From a bacterium (lineage in GTDB: Bacteria; Bdellovibrionota_B; Oligoflexia; Silvanigrellales; Silvanigrellaceae), in the NCBI GenBank assembly GCA_009918675.1, contig RGDM01000032.1, positions 1-33,469 on the forward strand: a stretch of 33,469 nucleotides of DNA, written 5' to 3'. Within the stretch, counting starts at the first letter, position 1; each line of letters starts with the position of its first letter. Position numbers and translations under genes: made by a program. Positions 19,929 through 26,803 of this stretch are shown here, in pieces. Below the pieces are notes generated by a model, which was not told where the DNA came from, made no database searches, and saw nothing but the letters and a program-made list of their open reading frames with translations.

Positions 19929-21116
19929 TTAAAAACGAGTCGGTACGAGCAAATAAAAGACATCGAGTCCTTTTTCAGCCTCGCCGGTGATCATCACGGG
20001 TCGATTCACATTTTCCCAGGAGAACTTCAGATTCTCTCCCGACAAAACATTGAGAATTCCTGTGAGCAATGTTCCGTTGTAGTTGACGACAAAAGGCTGT
20101 GCGACCGGTGCCGCTAATTCAACAACTTCTTCACCTTCTTTAAGTCCAGGAGTGAAACTTTGAACATCAAGAACGGGTCCATCAAAACCAAGTTTGATGA
20201 TGCGATTTTTGTCGGCGAACAACAGAACTCGTTTGACACTTTCGAGCAGCGGGGAAAGGCCAATATTGACCGTAAAGTTGACTTTTTGAGGGATTGCTGA
20301 AGTGTAAGGAGGGTATTTGCCAGGTATACACTTTGAAACCATCACATAATTTTCGCTCTCAACGGCAAAGAAAAGACGTTCGCCGTGCCAGCGGAGCCGA
20401 TAGTCCATCTCAGGATTTGCAGCGCACAAGCGACGAAGTTCATCAAGAGCTTTTTTCGGTACAAGGACAGCGCTGTCTTCAACACGCTCTGCACGCACAC
20501 CGTCTTTCAGTTGTGCTTTCGCAAGTCGATACGCATCGGATGCAACTGCTTGGAGAGTGAGGCCTTGCGTAGAATCAGCCCAAATAAGCGCGCCATTTGC
20601 ATAGAAACGCGTGTCATCGGTTGATACAAAATCACGGAATGCGTTGACCCAGCGCTCGAGGTAATCACCTTTAACAACAATCGATGAGCCTTCCTGAGGC
20701 ACAACAACGTCAGTTTGTGTTTGATCTTGAACGAGCTGAAGCTTTGCCGATGAGCGCCCGCATTTTACAACCAAGCGTTGTGGCAATTCGGCAATGAGCG
20801 TTATTTTTTCCGGAGGCAGTTGGCGAACATACTCGCTCAGTTGTTTACCCGAAACTTTCAGAGTTCCTTTGCCTTCATACTCTGCCGCAAAGCTGTATCG
20901 GATGGAGAGGTTGTGGCTCAATGCACTGACCACAATTTGTCCTTCACCCGAAAATTGAAACTGCACCCAACCGACATCACCGTCTGCCTGAGCAGCACTG
21001 ACCGCAGCGAGTGCTCCTGCCAGCTTGTCGCGATCGATTACCGCTCGAATGGATGCAACGGCTTCTCCAGACAGATCGCCGCTGTGATTTCCATTGCGCA
21101 TGCGTTGGTAAAGCAT
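19929..21116 (-). CDS. dnaN: DNA polymerase III subunit beta (sliding clamp)
   Basis: A 395-residue beta clamp that forms the ring tethering DNA polymerase III and other client proteins to DNA. The three-fold repeat architecture is recognisable. The first repeat includes IDRDKLAGALAAVSAAQ, ALSHNLSIRYSF and KVSGKQLSEYVRQLPPEKITL; the middle part includes FVSTDDTRFYANGALIWAD and ASDAYRLAKAQL; the third includes VKRVLLFADKNRIIKLGFD and FVVNYNGTLLTGILNVL. The protein ends DVFYLLVPTRF, matching the conserved clamp C-terminus. The N-terminus has about 20 extra residues before AVASIRAVIDRDKL. The ATG at 21116 is preceded by GGAG at good spacing. It is transcribed away from the proposed oriC. Confidence 0.95.
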   Translation of the reverse strand: MLYQRMRNGNHSGDLSGEAVASIRAVIDRDKLAGALAAVSAAQADGDVGWVQFQFSGEGQIVVSALSHNLSIRYSFAAEYEGKGTLKVSGKQLSEYVRQLPPEKITLIAELPQRLVVKCGRSSAKLQLVQDQTQTDVVVPQEGSSIVVKGDYLERWVNAFRDFVSTDDTRFYANGALIWADSTQGLTLQAVASDAYRLAKAQLKDGVRAERVEDSAVLVPKKALDELRRLCAANPEMDYRLRWHGERLFFAVESENYVMVSKCIPGKYPPYTSAIPQKVNFTVNIGLSPLLESVKRVLLFADKNRIIKLGFDGPVLDVQSFTPGLKEGEEVVELAAPVAQPFVVNYNGTLLTGILNVLSGENLKFSWENVNRPVMITGEAEKGLDVFYLLVPTRF

Positions 21117-21279
21117 GGCTCAACTCCTTTGATGGCTTTTCTTTTGCTGCAATGGTCTACATGAGGACGTTGTGCACGACAAGCTCCCAGCACAATTCAT
21201 CCACAGCCTCTTCTCCTCCTTTAATAAGAACAAAAGCCTGTTTCTATGAGCAGTTGAAGTAGTAGGGGCAAGGATAAGT

Positions 21280-21288
21280 TGTGGATAA
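21280..21288 (-). promoter_or_regulatory. Perfect single DnaA box
   Basis: TGTGGATAA, the reverse complement of the consensus TTATCCACA. It is the exact box nearest dnaN, 164 bp upstream of the dnaN ATG, so it may also affect dnaN transcription. Confidence 0.8.
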
Positions 21289-21343
21289 CCCGGTTTTTTT
21301 GGAATAGAAAACTGATAATATTACGTTTTATTTCCGAGAAAGG

Positions 21344-21363
21344 TGTGGAAAAGGTGTGGATCA
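21344..21363 (-). repeat. DnaA box doublet A
   Basis: TGTGGAAAA and TGTGGATCA lie in tandem with a 2-bp spacer (11 bp start to start). Each has one mismatch to TGTGGATAA. A further weak TGTGG follows immediately at 21364. Confidence 0.6.
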
Positions 21364-21457
21364 TGTGGTGGACAGTTTGTTCATGACCGGCAGAATCTGT
21401 GGACAAGTTTCTGCGTAAATTTGGAGCAGCTGTTTTTATCCACTCTCCATGCACAGG

Positions 21458-21477
21458 TCATCCACAAGTTCTCCACA
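21458..21477 (+). repeat. DnaA box doublet B, opposite orientation
   Basis: TCATCCACA and TTCTCCACA lie in tandem with the same 2-bp spacer but in the opposite orientation to doublets A and C. Each has one mismatch to TTATCCACA. Confidence 0.6.
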
Positions 21478-21542
21478 TGAGTTCTGACTCGATTGTTGAG
21501 TGCGTGAGAGCGTCTTTGATTGATCGGTTTTCAACATCGTCC

Positions 21543-21551
21543 TGTGGATAA
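21543..21551 (-). promoter_or_regulatory. Perfect DnaA box at the edge of the AT-rich core
   Basis: TGTGGATAA about 15 bp before the AT-rich block begins. This is the position expected of a box that loads DnaA onto the unwinding element. Confidence 0.8.
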
Positions 21552-21565
21552 CGTTTCGGTAAGCT

Positions 21566-21655
21566 CACTAATTAGCCTTTTACTGTCTGAAATTACAAAA
21601 GTAAATTTGATTTTTTTGAATGTTTATGAAGTGTTGATAACTTTAAAAAGCCCAC
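21566..21655. other. Candidate DNA unwinding element
   Basis: An AT-rich block containing AAATTACAAAAGTAAATTTG, a run of seven T and TTTAAAAAG. It is flanked by exact DnaA boxes at 21543 and 21697/21708 and contains a one-mismatch box at 21632. It is the most AT-rich part of the origin region by eye. Confidence 0.6.
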
Positions 21656-21687
21656 AGGAAATCAACTCCTTTGGTTCTGACTCGGTG

Positions 21688-21717
21688 TTGACACACTGTG
21701 GATAACCTGTGGATAAG
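21688..21717 (+). promoter_or_regulatory. sua5 promoter overlapped by DnaA box doublet C
   Basis: TTGACA (21688-21693) is an exact -35. GATAAG (21712-21717) is a plausible -10 at 18-bp spacing, about 33 bp before the sua5 ATG. Two exact DnaA boxes (21697-21705 and 21708-21716, 2-bp spacer) fill the spacer and most of the -10, so bound DnaA should occlude RNA polymerase. Confidence 0.6.
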
Positions 21718-21749
21718 GCGAATTCAGCTGTGGGGGCGAAACGATTGGC

Positions 21750-22934
21750 ATGACTCAAAGGGTTGAGAATATTGATGAGGAGTTACTCGGGGGTCTCGCG
21801 GCTCAGTTGCGCTCAGGACACCTCGTCTCTTTTCCGACGGAAACGGTTTACGGTCTTGGTGCCGATGCAGCAAACGTCCAGGCGGTATCTCGAATTTTTG
21901 AAGTGAAAGGGCGCCCGGCACAAGATCCACTTATTGTTCATGGTCCATCCATTCGGAAGTTGGTGAATTGGGTTTCTGATGAGGCTACGGGTTGGCAGCG
22001 CGACGTTTTTGAGGTGTTGGGGCGGGTTTTTTGGCCTGGTCCGTTGACCCTTGTTTTACCCGCACAACAAAAATTGATCGTTCCAGCGGTGACAGCCAAC
22101 ACCGGTTGGGTTGGATTACGATGTCCTGCACATCCCCTTGCAATTCGTTTTCTGGAACGTTGTGCTTGTCCGGTTGCAGCTCCAAGCGCAAACCTTTTTG
22201 GTCACGTCAGTCCAACAACCGCTCAGCATGTCTGGGACGATTTTCCTGCTGTGGATAACTTGTGGATACTTGATGGCGGGCGTTGTGGCTTTGGTATTGA
22301 ATCGACGGTTGCACGGGTTAATGAAGACAAAACGATTGACATTTTGCGACGCGGAGGAATTGCTCGCGAGCAGCTCGCTCAGAGTTTGGTGGACGCGGGT
22401 TTATTGCCATCAAAAGTGGCTGAGCAGGCGGTTCGAATTGTTGAACGTTATTTTTCTCATGACACAAGTAAAAGCGTTCCTGTGATGCAGGCACCGGGGC
22501 AACTCCTGGTGCATTACGCACCACGCCTGCCAACTCAAATGGTTGGTTTTGACTTGGGCAAAGACCCTGCTTCTGATGTTATCGGTGCAGAGATTTCTGC
22601 AGAACAATTGAAGCATACGATTGTGATCGATTTTGCAGGTCATCTAAATTCAATTTGTGATCATGTTGCACATTATCGCGATCTCTCTGCGAACGGAAAT
22701 GTCACCGAGGCAGTGCATGGACTTTTTGATTGTTTGCGGTGGGCCGAAGCTCTGGTTGAGGGCGATTCGTGCCAATGGCGACTCTGGATATTTAATCCGC
22801 GATCGATGAATTCATTCTCGGGAGATGAAATTTATCTTGCGTTGCAAGATAGGATCACTCGAGCCGCGTCCGGAAAAATTGGCGAGCTGAGTTTTAAACC
22901 AGATTCTGGTCGAGTTTTCTTTTTAGCTCGTTGA
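21750..22934 (+). CDS. sua5: L-threonylcarbamoyladenylate synthase, Sua5 type
   Basis: A 394-residue enzyme making threonylcarbamoyl-AMP from threonine, bicarbonate and ATP for the t6A modification of tRNAs that read ANN codons. The YrdC/TsaC domain (about 10-215) contains VSFPTETVYGLGADA, the KGRP motif (53-56) with DPLIVH, WPGPLTLVLP, GLRCPAHP, APSANLFGHVSPT (SxN motif) and GIESTV. The linker APGQLLVHYAPRLP marks the long Sua5 form, and the last 125 or so residues are the Sua5 C-terminal domain. Short TsaC proteins lack that half. It is inserted between oriC and dnaA on the opposite strand, and its last 41 bp overlap the 3' end of dnaA. A DnaA box doublet lies inside the gene at 22250-22269. 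Confidence 0.93.
   Translation: MTQRVENIDEELLGGLAAQLRSGHLVSFPTETVYGLGADAANVQAVSRIFEVKGRPAQDPLIVHGPSIRKLVNWVSDEATGWQRDVFEVLGRVFWPGPLTLVLPAQQKLIVPAVTANTGWVGLRCPAHPLAIRFLERCACPVAAPSANLFGHVSPTTAQHVWDDFPAVDNLWILDGGRCGFGIESTVARVNEDKTIDILRRGGIAREQLAQSLVDAGLLPSKVAEQAVRIVERYFSHDTSKSVPVMQAPGQLLVHYAPRLPTQMVGFDLGKDPASDVIGAEISAEQLKHTIVIDFAGHLNSICDHVAHYRDLSANGNVTEAVHGLFDCLRWAEALVEGDSCQWRLWIFNPRSMNSFSGDEIYLALQDRITRAASGKIGELSFKPDSGRVFFLAR
22250..22269 (-). repeat. DnaA box doublet D inside sua5
   Basis: An exact TGTGGATAA and a one-mismatch TGTGGATAC lie in tandem with the same 2-bp spacer as the origin doublets. They are about 550 bp from the nearest origin box and within codons for VDNLWI of sua5. Confidence 0.6.
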
Positions 22935-24504
22935 TAATTGCACGCGTAGAGGCATCTTTTTCGATGAGCTCTTTCACTTTTTCTACAGCGTGCATAACGG
23001 TCGTATGATTTTTACGGCCAAACGCCTCCGCAATTTCTGTGGTTGCGGAGCCCAGGAGTTCGCGACTCAAGTACATTGCAATATGCCTCGGAACAACCAA
23101 GCGTTGAGAGCGATCTTGTGACATGAGCTCGCTGAGTTTGATTCCAAAATGTGCCGCGACAGCTTTCTGGATGGCATTTAAATCCAAAGATTGCGCAGGC
23201 ACTCGGATAATTCTTCGCAAGTGAGCATTTGTTGATTCAATTGACGGAGGCGCTCCGGTCATTGATTGCGTCATTGCAAGATTGTTCAAAATGCCCTGAA
23301 TTTCCCGAACATTCGACTTTACGTGAGTCGCAATATGCAACACCACATCCCGAGTTAGCTTTAATAAAAGTGCTTTTGCCTTAGCTTCGATGATCGCAAC
23401 GCGATCTTCAAATCCCGGCGGCTCGATGTCTGCAATTAGACCCTGGAGGAAACGACTTTTCAGACGCTCTTCGATGTTTGGAATGTCTTTGGGATATTTG
23501 TCACTTGTGATGACAATTTGTTTTTTCTTTTGAAAAAGATCGTTGAAGGTATGAAAAAACTCAAGTTGAGTTGAATCTTTGCTTTCGAGAAATTGAATAT
23601 CATCAACTAAAAGAACATCGACATGATTGTACTTGTTGCGAAACTGTTCTTGCTTTGAAAAGCGGATCGCCTGGATCAGTTCATTCATGTAATCGACGCT
23701 TGTTACATATTTGATTGTCCATGTGGGGTGCTGGCGCAATATTTCGTTGCCAACCGAATGCAAAAGATGGGTTTTGCCCAGGCCGGTGGCGCCATAAATA
23801 AAGACAGGGTTTGTTAAATTTCCTGGGTTTTTCGCAATCGACTCGCATGCTGAATAAGCAATCAAGTTGCTTTGTCCGCGGACGAAGGTAGTAAAAGTAA
23901 GTTCGGGGTTTAGAGAGCGAGTTGCGTCTTGTGGAGGAGCGCCTCGGGTGTCTACTTCACTCGTGAGATTGATTGGGGTGATGCTCATTTGTGTTGAGAT
24001 TTGATTGATATTTTTCGATGCTTGTAGAGTTGAAATTTTTGCTATCGATTCGAATTTGTTTTCCGAAAAACTGAATGGGTTCTCTGTTTTTTCTATCGAT
24101 GGATTCGCCACTCGCGGCGATTTTTGGGTTTTTAAGGTTGTTTTTGAGGTTAGCTTTTTAGCTTCATCTGGCGCGTCAAAGAGTGGAAGAGTTTCACTCA
24201 ATTTGTTTGAAGGTTTGCTGCGTTTCGGTGTGGTCGCAGGCGCATCAGCATCGGAGCGCACATAAAATTCAACATTTTGTCCCCAGACCTCACGCGCGAC
24301 TTCAATGATGTCAGTCATTTTTGCACTGATGATCATGCTTGCGTGGAATTTGCTTTTGCAATCAGCAATGATGGTTTGACCATCAAATTTGACTGGAACA
24401 ACTTGGTTGGCAATTGAGTGGGCAACTGCCTCGCCCATACCTAATGAAATCAGTCTTGACTTGAGTTTTTCAAAGAAGACTTCCGATTTTTCAATTGACG
24501 CCAT
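22894..24504 (-). CDS. dnaA: Chromosomal replication initiator DnaA
   Basis: A 536-residue initiator ATPase. Domain I (about 1-85) mediates DnaB and self interaction. Domain II (about 86-195) is a long Ser/Thr/Lys-rich linker, making the protein longer than the usual 450-470 residues. Domain III is an AAA+ module with LNPELTFTTFVRGQSN, Walker A GATGLGKT (238-245), Walker B LLVDDIQF (298-305) and the IPNIEERLKSRF region with the arginine finger. Domain IV is the helix-turn-helix box binder with QRLVVPRHIAMYLSRELLG and GRKNHTTVMHAVEKV. The ATG at 24504 has a weak ribosome-binding site. The gene is divergent from the 24590 gene and convergent with sua5. It is separated from dnaN by sua5 and the proposed oriC. 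Confidence 0.97.
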   Translation of the reverse strand: MASIEKSEVFFEKLKSRLISLGMGEAVAHSIANQVVPVKFDGQTIIADCKSKFHASMIISAKMTDIIEVAREVWGQNVEFYVRSDADAPATTPKRSKPSNKLSETLPLFDAPDEAKKLTSKTTLKTQKSPRVANPSIEKTENPFSFSENKFESIAKISTLQASKNINQISTQMSITPINLTSEVDTRGAPPQDATRSLNPELTFTTFVRGQSNLIAYSACESIAKNPGNLTNPVFIYGATGLGKTHLLHSVGNEILRQHPTWTIKYVTSVDYMNELIQAIRFSKQEQFRNKYNHVDVLLVDDIQFLESKDSTQLEFFHTFNDLFQKKKQIVITSDKYPKDIPNIEERLKSRFLQGLIADIEPPGFEDRVAIIEAKAKALLLKLTRDVVLHIATHVKSNVREIQGILNNLAMTQSMTGAPPSIESTNAHLRRIIRVPAQSLDLNAIQKAVAAHFGIKLSELMSQDRSQRLVVPRHIAMYLSRELLGSATTEIAEAFGRKNHTTVMHAVEKVKELIEKDASTRAIINELKRKLDQNLV

Positions 24505-24589
24505 AGTGTCTTTTCGTTCCCGGTCTTGCGAGTGTCTTGCTGAGCGAGTGCCGGAGTTTGCAGAGTGCAGGGGTTGAGGTCAAGTCCGA

Positions 24590-24871
24590 ATGGTAAAACT
24601 TCTAATTTGGTTCGCGATTCTGTACGGAAATTTGGTTGCTCTTGTTGGACTTGCAGTAATTTCAGTGTGGTGGACAAAGCAGTCGTCGGGACAACAATTT
24701 TGCCAGGCTGTGGGTTTGCAGCTGACAGGCTGCCGATCGGCGCTTCTCATTGCCGACATTGCTGTTATGGGAAGCGCGACTCTTCTCAGTTTTCGCCGCC
24801 TCTCGCTTGAGCGTCGGGGTTTTGAGGGAGGCAAAAGCTCAAAGAATCACTCGAATTCGGGTCATGGTTGA
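24590..24871 (+). CDS. Small two-helix membrane protein upstream of ATP synthase genes
   Basis: A 93-residue protein with two predicted membrane helices (about 4-26, LLIWFAILYGNLVALVGLAVISVWW, and about 50-67, ALLIADIAVMGSATLLSF) and a hydrophilic, Ser/Gly/Lys-rich C-terminus. GAGG precedes the ATG. Its stop overlaps the next gene's ATG as TGATG, indicating coupled translation. The position ahead of atpB is where atpI or atpZ genes usually lie; those encode small membrane proteins assisting c-ring assembly or ion uptake. No diagnostic motif is visible, so this is inference from location and topology only. It is divergent from dnaA across 85 bp. Confidence 0.65.
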   Translation: MVKLLIWFAILYGNLVALVGLAVISVWWTKQSSGQQFCQAVGLQLTGCRSALLIADIAVMGSATLLSFRRLSLERRGFEGGKSSKNHSNSGHG

Positions 24872-25131
24872 TGAACGTTGTGCTTATTATTGTCAGCGCC
24901 GTCAGCGCTGGTGGGCTCCTCTCTTGGGGATTGTTTCAACAAGTTGCGACCGTTGTTTCGCAGAGGCATTCAATCAAAGGTTTGATTTTCAAACTTTTGG
25001 GCATCGCGGGGTTGCTCACCGACCTCTATTTCTTTCCCGCTGATTGGCTCATCACGGTTGCAACTTTTTTCGCAACGGCGTTGATATGTCTTGTGTTCCT
25101 GACCCTTGCACGAGACAAGCTTCTGCGTTAG
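24871..25131 (+). CDS. Small membrane protein, possible AtpI-like
   Basis: An 86-residue protein with an N-terminal membrane helix (about 2-21, VVLIIVSAVSAGGLLSWGLF), a basic loop (QRHSIKGLIFKLLG) and a hydrophobic C-terminal half (about 44-80, FFPADWLITVATFFATALICLVFLTL) ending in basic residues. The ATG at 24871 overlaps the upstream stop (TGATG). It precedes atpB by 53 nt on the same strand. Four-helix AtpI could be represented here by two two- to three-helix proteins, but homology is not evident by eye. I treat it as an ATP-synthase-linked membrane protein of unknown exact role. Confidence 0.65.
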   Translation: MNVVLIIVSAVSAGGLLSWGLFQQVATVVSQRHSIKGLIFKLLGIAGLLTDLYFFPADWLITVATFFATALICLVFLTLARDKLLR

Positions 25132-25184
25132 GAACCTCTCGCTACTGACTTAGCTTTGTCTAACCTGCCGTAAATGGAGAAATC

Positions 25185-26039
25185 ATGAGTCGCTTGACCT
25201 TCGCGTGGCTCACAGTGTGCCTGTCATTGGCATTCGTTTTTACAAGTGAAAGTGCTTTCGCAAGTGAAGGCGGAGCGCTCCACATTATTTCTTGGTATAG
25301 CGTTTTAGCTCAACACCTGCATGACTTTTTGGGCTTGAATGTTGAGGCAGAGCTACTGAATGAAGTTGTCGCCTCTGCCGCAGCGTTTGTTTTCGTGACA
25401 TGCGTTGGCTTAATTGCAGGTTTTTATAGGCTGAAGCCCGAGGCTATGAGCGACGAAGAGCTTCTTCCGCCCAAAACTTTCGGTTTCAAAGCTTTCGTTG
25501 AAATGTGCTGGGGTGTGGTGAGTAGCACGCTTGAGAAGATTGTTGGTGATCACGCCTGGACACACTACGCATCTCTTCTTGGCGGTACTTTTTTCTTTAT
25601 TATTTGCGCGAACCTCAGCGGTCTTGTCCCGGGTTTCCCGCCTGCAACCGAGTCCATCAACCAAAACGCTGCAATGGCTGTGGTAATTTTCATTGCATTC
25701 AACTACGTCGGGCTGCGGCATGGTGGCATGAATTATATCAAACACCTTTGCGGTCCGGTGCTGTTCCTTGCACCGCTGATGCTCGTCATTGAATTGATCG
25801 CATTGCTAGCCCGCCCTGTCTCGCTCAGCTTGCGGTTGTTTGGAAACGTTTCCGGTGACCACATGGTTTTCAGCGTGTTTTCAACTCTCCTTCGCGATTT
25901 TCATGTTCCTTACTTGCCCGTGCCCGCAGCCTTGTTGACCTTTGGTTTGCTCGTGGCTTGTTTGCAGGCATTTATCTTTATGACCTTGAGCTCGGTTTAC
26001 GTTCGCCTCTCTCTTGATACGGCCCATCACGATCATTGA
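25185..26039 (+). CDS. atpB: F0F1 ATP synthase subunit a
   Basis: A 284-residue stator subunit that forms the two half channels for ion flow past the c-ring. The essential arginine is R217 in PVSLSLRLFGN (E. coli R210). GTFFFIICANLSGLVPGFPPATESINQNAAMA and the C-terminal LLTFGLLVACLQAFIFMTLSSVYVRLSL are the other conserved membrane segments. Residues 1-26 look like a cleavable Sec signal ending SAFA-SE, which is unusual for E. coli-type subunit a but resembles the leader on the adjacent atpE. GGAG precedes the ATG. The a and c genes stand apart from the F1 genes, which are not in this window, as in several deltaproteobacteria. Confidence 0.96.
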   Translation: MSRLTFAWLTVCLSLAFVFTSESAFASEGGALHIISWYSVLAQHLHDFLGLNVEAELLNEVVASAAAFVFVTCVGLIAGFYRLKPEAMSDEELLPPKTFGFKAFVEMCWGVVSSTLEKIVGDHAWTHYASLLGGTFFFIICANLSGLVPGFPPATESINQNAAMAVVIFIAFNYVGLRHGGMNYIKHLCGPVLFLAPLMLVIELIALLARPVSLSLRLFGNVSGDHMVFSVFSTLLRDFHVPYLPVPAALLTFGLLVACLQAFIFMTLSSVYVRLSLDTAHHDH

Positions 26040-26136
26040 GTGGAGCGCTCTAAATCGATTCTTGTGTGTTTTGCGCGCAGCCTCCGCCGTTCAATCGGCC
26101 CTCGTCGATCGGCCAAGGTTGCACAAAGCGCGTTAA

Positions 26137-26195
26137 CCCACTCTTAGAGTGGGAAAGGTGCCATTGAGAGCCGATTCCCTGAATCCAGGTTCTCT
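26137..26195 (+). other. Two hairpins in the atpB-atpE spacer
   Basis: CCCACTC-TTA-GAGTGGG (26137-26153) is a 7-bp stem without a T-tract. A second stem at 26167-26195 has GATTC-CCT-GAATC as its core with outer AGAG/CTCT pairs. They sit in the 237-bp gap before atpE and could protect the atpE mRNA or adjust the c to a subunit ratio. Nothing else was seen in this gap apart from the atpE ribosome-binding site. Confidence 0.45.
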
Positions 26196-26276
26196 AAATT
26201 GGCAGCACCCAGGCTTTCCTCTGTGAGAGCTGGCCGGTGTGTGGTGAGGGTGGGGTATCAATTTTTGAGGTTTATC

Positions 26277-26600
26277 ATGAAGTTTTCGACTCGTTTTGCA
26301 TTGATCGCAGCAAGCCTTTTGGCTTCTGCTCCTGCTTTTGCTGAAGAAGCTGCTGCTGCAACTGCTCAAGGAACTTGGGGCGGTGAGCTCCGTGCAATCG
26401 CTGCTGCGCTCGCAATCGGCTTGGCAGTGATCGGTGGTACAGCTGGTCAAGGCCGCGCTGCCGCTGCTGCTAACGAAAGCATTGGCCGCAATCCACAGTC
26501 AGCTGAAAAGCTCTTCACACCATTGATTCTTGGTCTCGCTCTTATCGAGTTTCAAACGATCATGGCGTTCATTATCGCTATCTTGTTGGCTACTAAGTAA
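26277..26600 (+). CDS. atpE: F0F1 ATP synthase subunit c with signal-like leader
   Basis: A 107-residue proteolipid forming the rotating c-ring. Residues 1-22 (MKFSTRFALIAASLLASAPAFA) are a Sec-type leader with probable cleavage before EE. The mature part is the usual two-helix hairpin: a Gly/Ala-rich helix (ELRAIAAALAIGLAVIGGTAGQG), the polar loop NESIGRNPQ, and the second helix with the ion-binding carboxylate E91 in LALIEFQTIMAF. Q58 in TAGQG occupies the place of the glutamine that helps bind Na+ in some c-rings, but the residue after E91 is Phe instead of Ser or Thr, so proton coupling seems more likely. The ATG at 26277 is chosen for GAGG 7 nt upstream. Confidence 0.94.
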   Translation: MKFSTRFALIAASLLASAPAFAEEAAAATAQGTWGGELRAIAAALAIGLAVIGGTAGQGRAAAAANESIGRNPQSAEKLFTPLILGLALIEFQTIMAFIIAILLATK

Positions 26601-26626
26601 CAAAAGAAATGCGATGGGCATTTCTC

Positions 26627-26653
26627 TTGACTTTTTGGGAGGCGGTGGATAAT
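26627..26653 (+). promoter_or_regulatory. Candidate tRNA-Lys promoter
   Basis: TTGACT (26627-26632) and GATAAT (26648-26653) each match consensus at five of six positions, but their spacer is only 15 bp. The -10 ends 14 bp before the tRNA, a normal distance for a tRNA promoter. Confidence 0.4.
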
Positions 26654-26667
26654 TCCAGCTTCCGAGT

Positions 26668-26743
26668 GGAGGGTTAGCTCAGTTGGTAGAGCAAGAGACT
26701 CTTAATCTCTTGGTCCGGGGTTCGAGCCCCCGACCCTTCACCA
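26668..26743 (+). tRNA. tRNA-Lys (anticodon CTT)
   Basis: A complete cloverleaf. The acceptor GGAGGGT pairs with ACCCTTC (one G-T pair), the D-arm is GCTC-AGTTGGTA-GAGC, and the anticodon arm is AGAGA-CTCTTAA-TCTCT with anticodon CTT. A 5-nt variable loop and T-arm CGGGG-TTCGAGC-CCCCG follow. The discriminator is A and the CCA end is encoded (26741-26743). Confidence 0.97.
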
Positions 26744-26752
26744 TTCTCCCAG

Positions 26753-26777
26753 AAAACCGCCTTCGGGCGGTTTTTTT
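26753..26777 (+). terminator. Rho-independent terminator between tRNA-Lys and gluQ
   Basis: AAAACCGCC-TTCG-GGCGGTTTTTTT has a 9-bp stem, a stable TTCG tetraloop and a T-tract. It lies 10 bp after the tRNA and 27 bp before the gluQ start, so gluQ must be read either through it or from a promoter inside or overlapping the tRNA. Confidence 0.93.
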
Positions 26778-26803
26778 GTATGTCGTTCAAATTTCCAACC
26801 GCA

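Larger units (their letters stand above)
21180..21720. other. Probable chromosomal replication origin (oriC)
   Basis: The gene-free stretch between dnaN and sua5 carries four exact copies of the DnaA box TGTGGATAA (starts 21280, 21543, 21697, 21708). At least eight one-mismatch copies also occur (starts 21197, 21344, 21355, 21398, 21436, 21458, 21469, 21632). An AT-rich block lies between box clusters at about 21566-21655. Its position next to dnaN and near dnaA and gyrB fits a bacterial oriC. Three box pairs form tandem doublets with 2-bp spacers. The rest of the 633-bp gap (21117-21179 and 21721-21749) holds the dnaN and sua5 leaders. Confidence 0.9.

Noticed and set aside
26644..26652. GGTGGATAA before tRNA-Lys as another DnaA box
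   Set aside because: A single one-mismatch site about 4.4 kb from the nearest exact box, with no partner; it coincides with a plausible -10 element.
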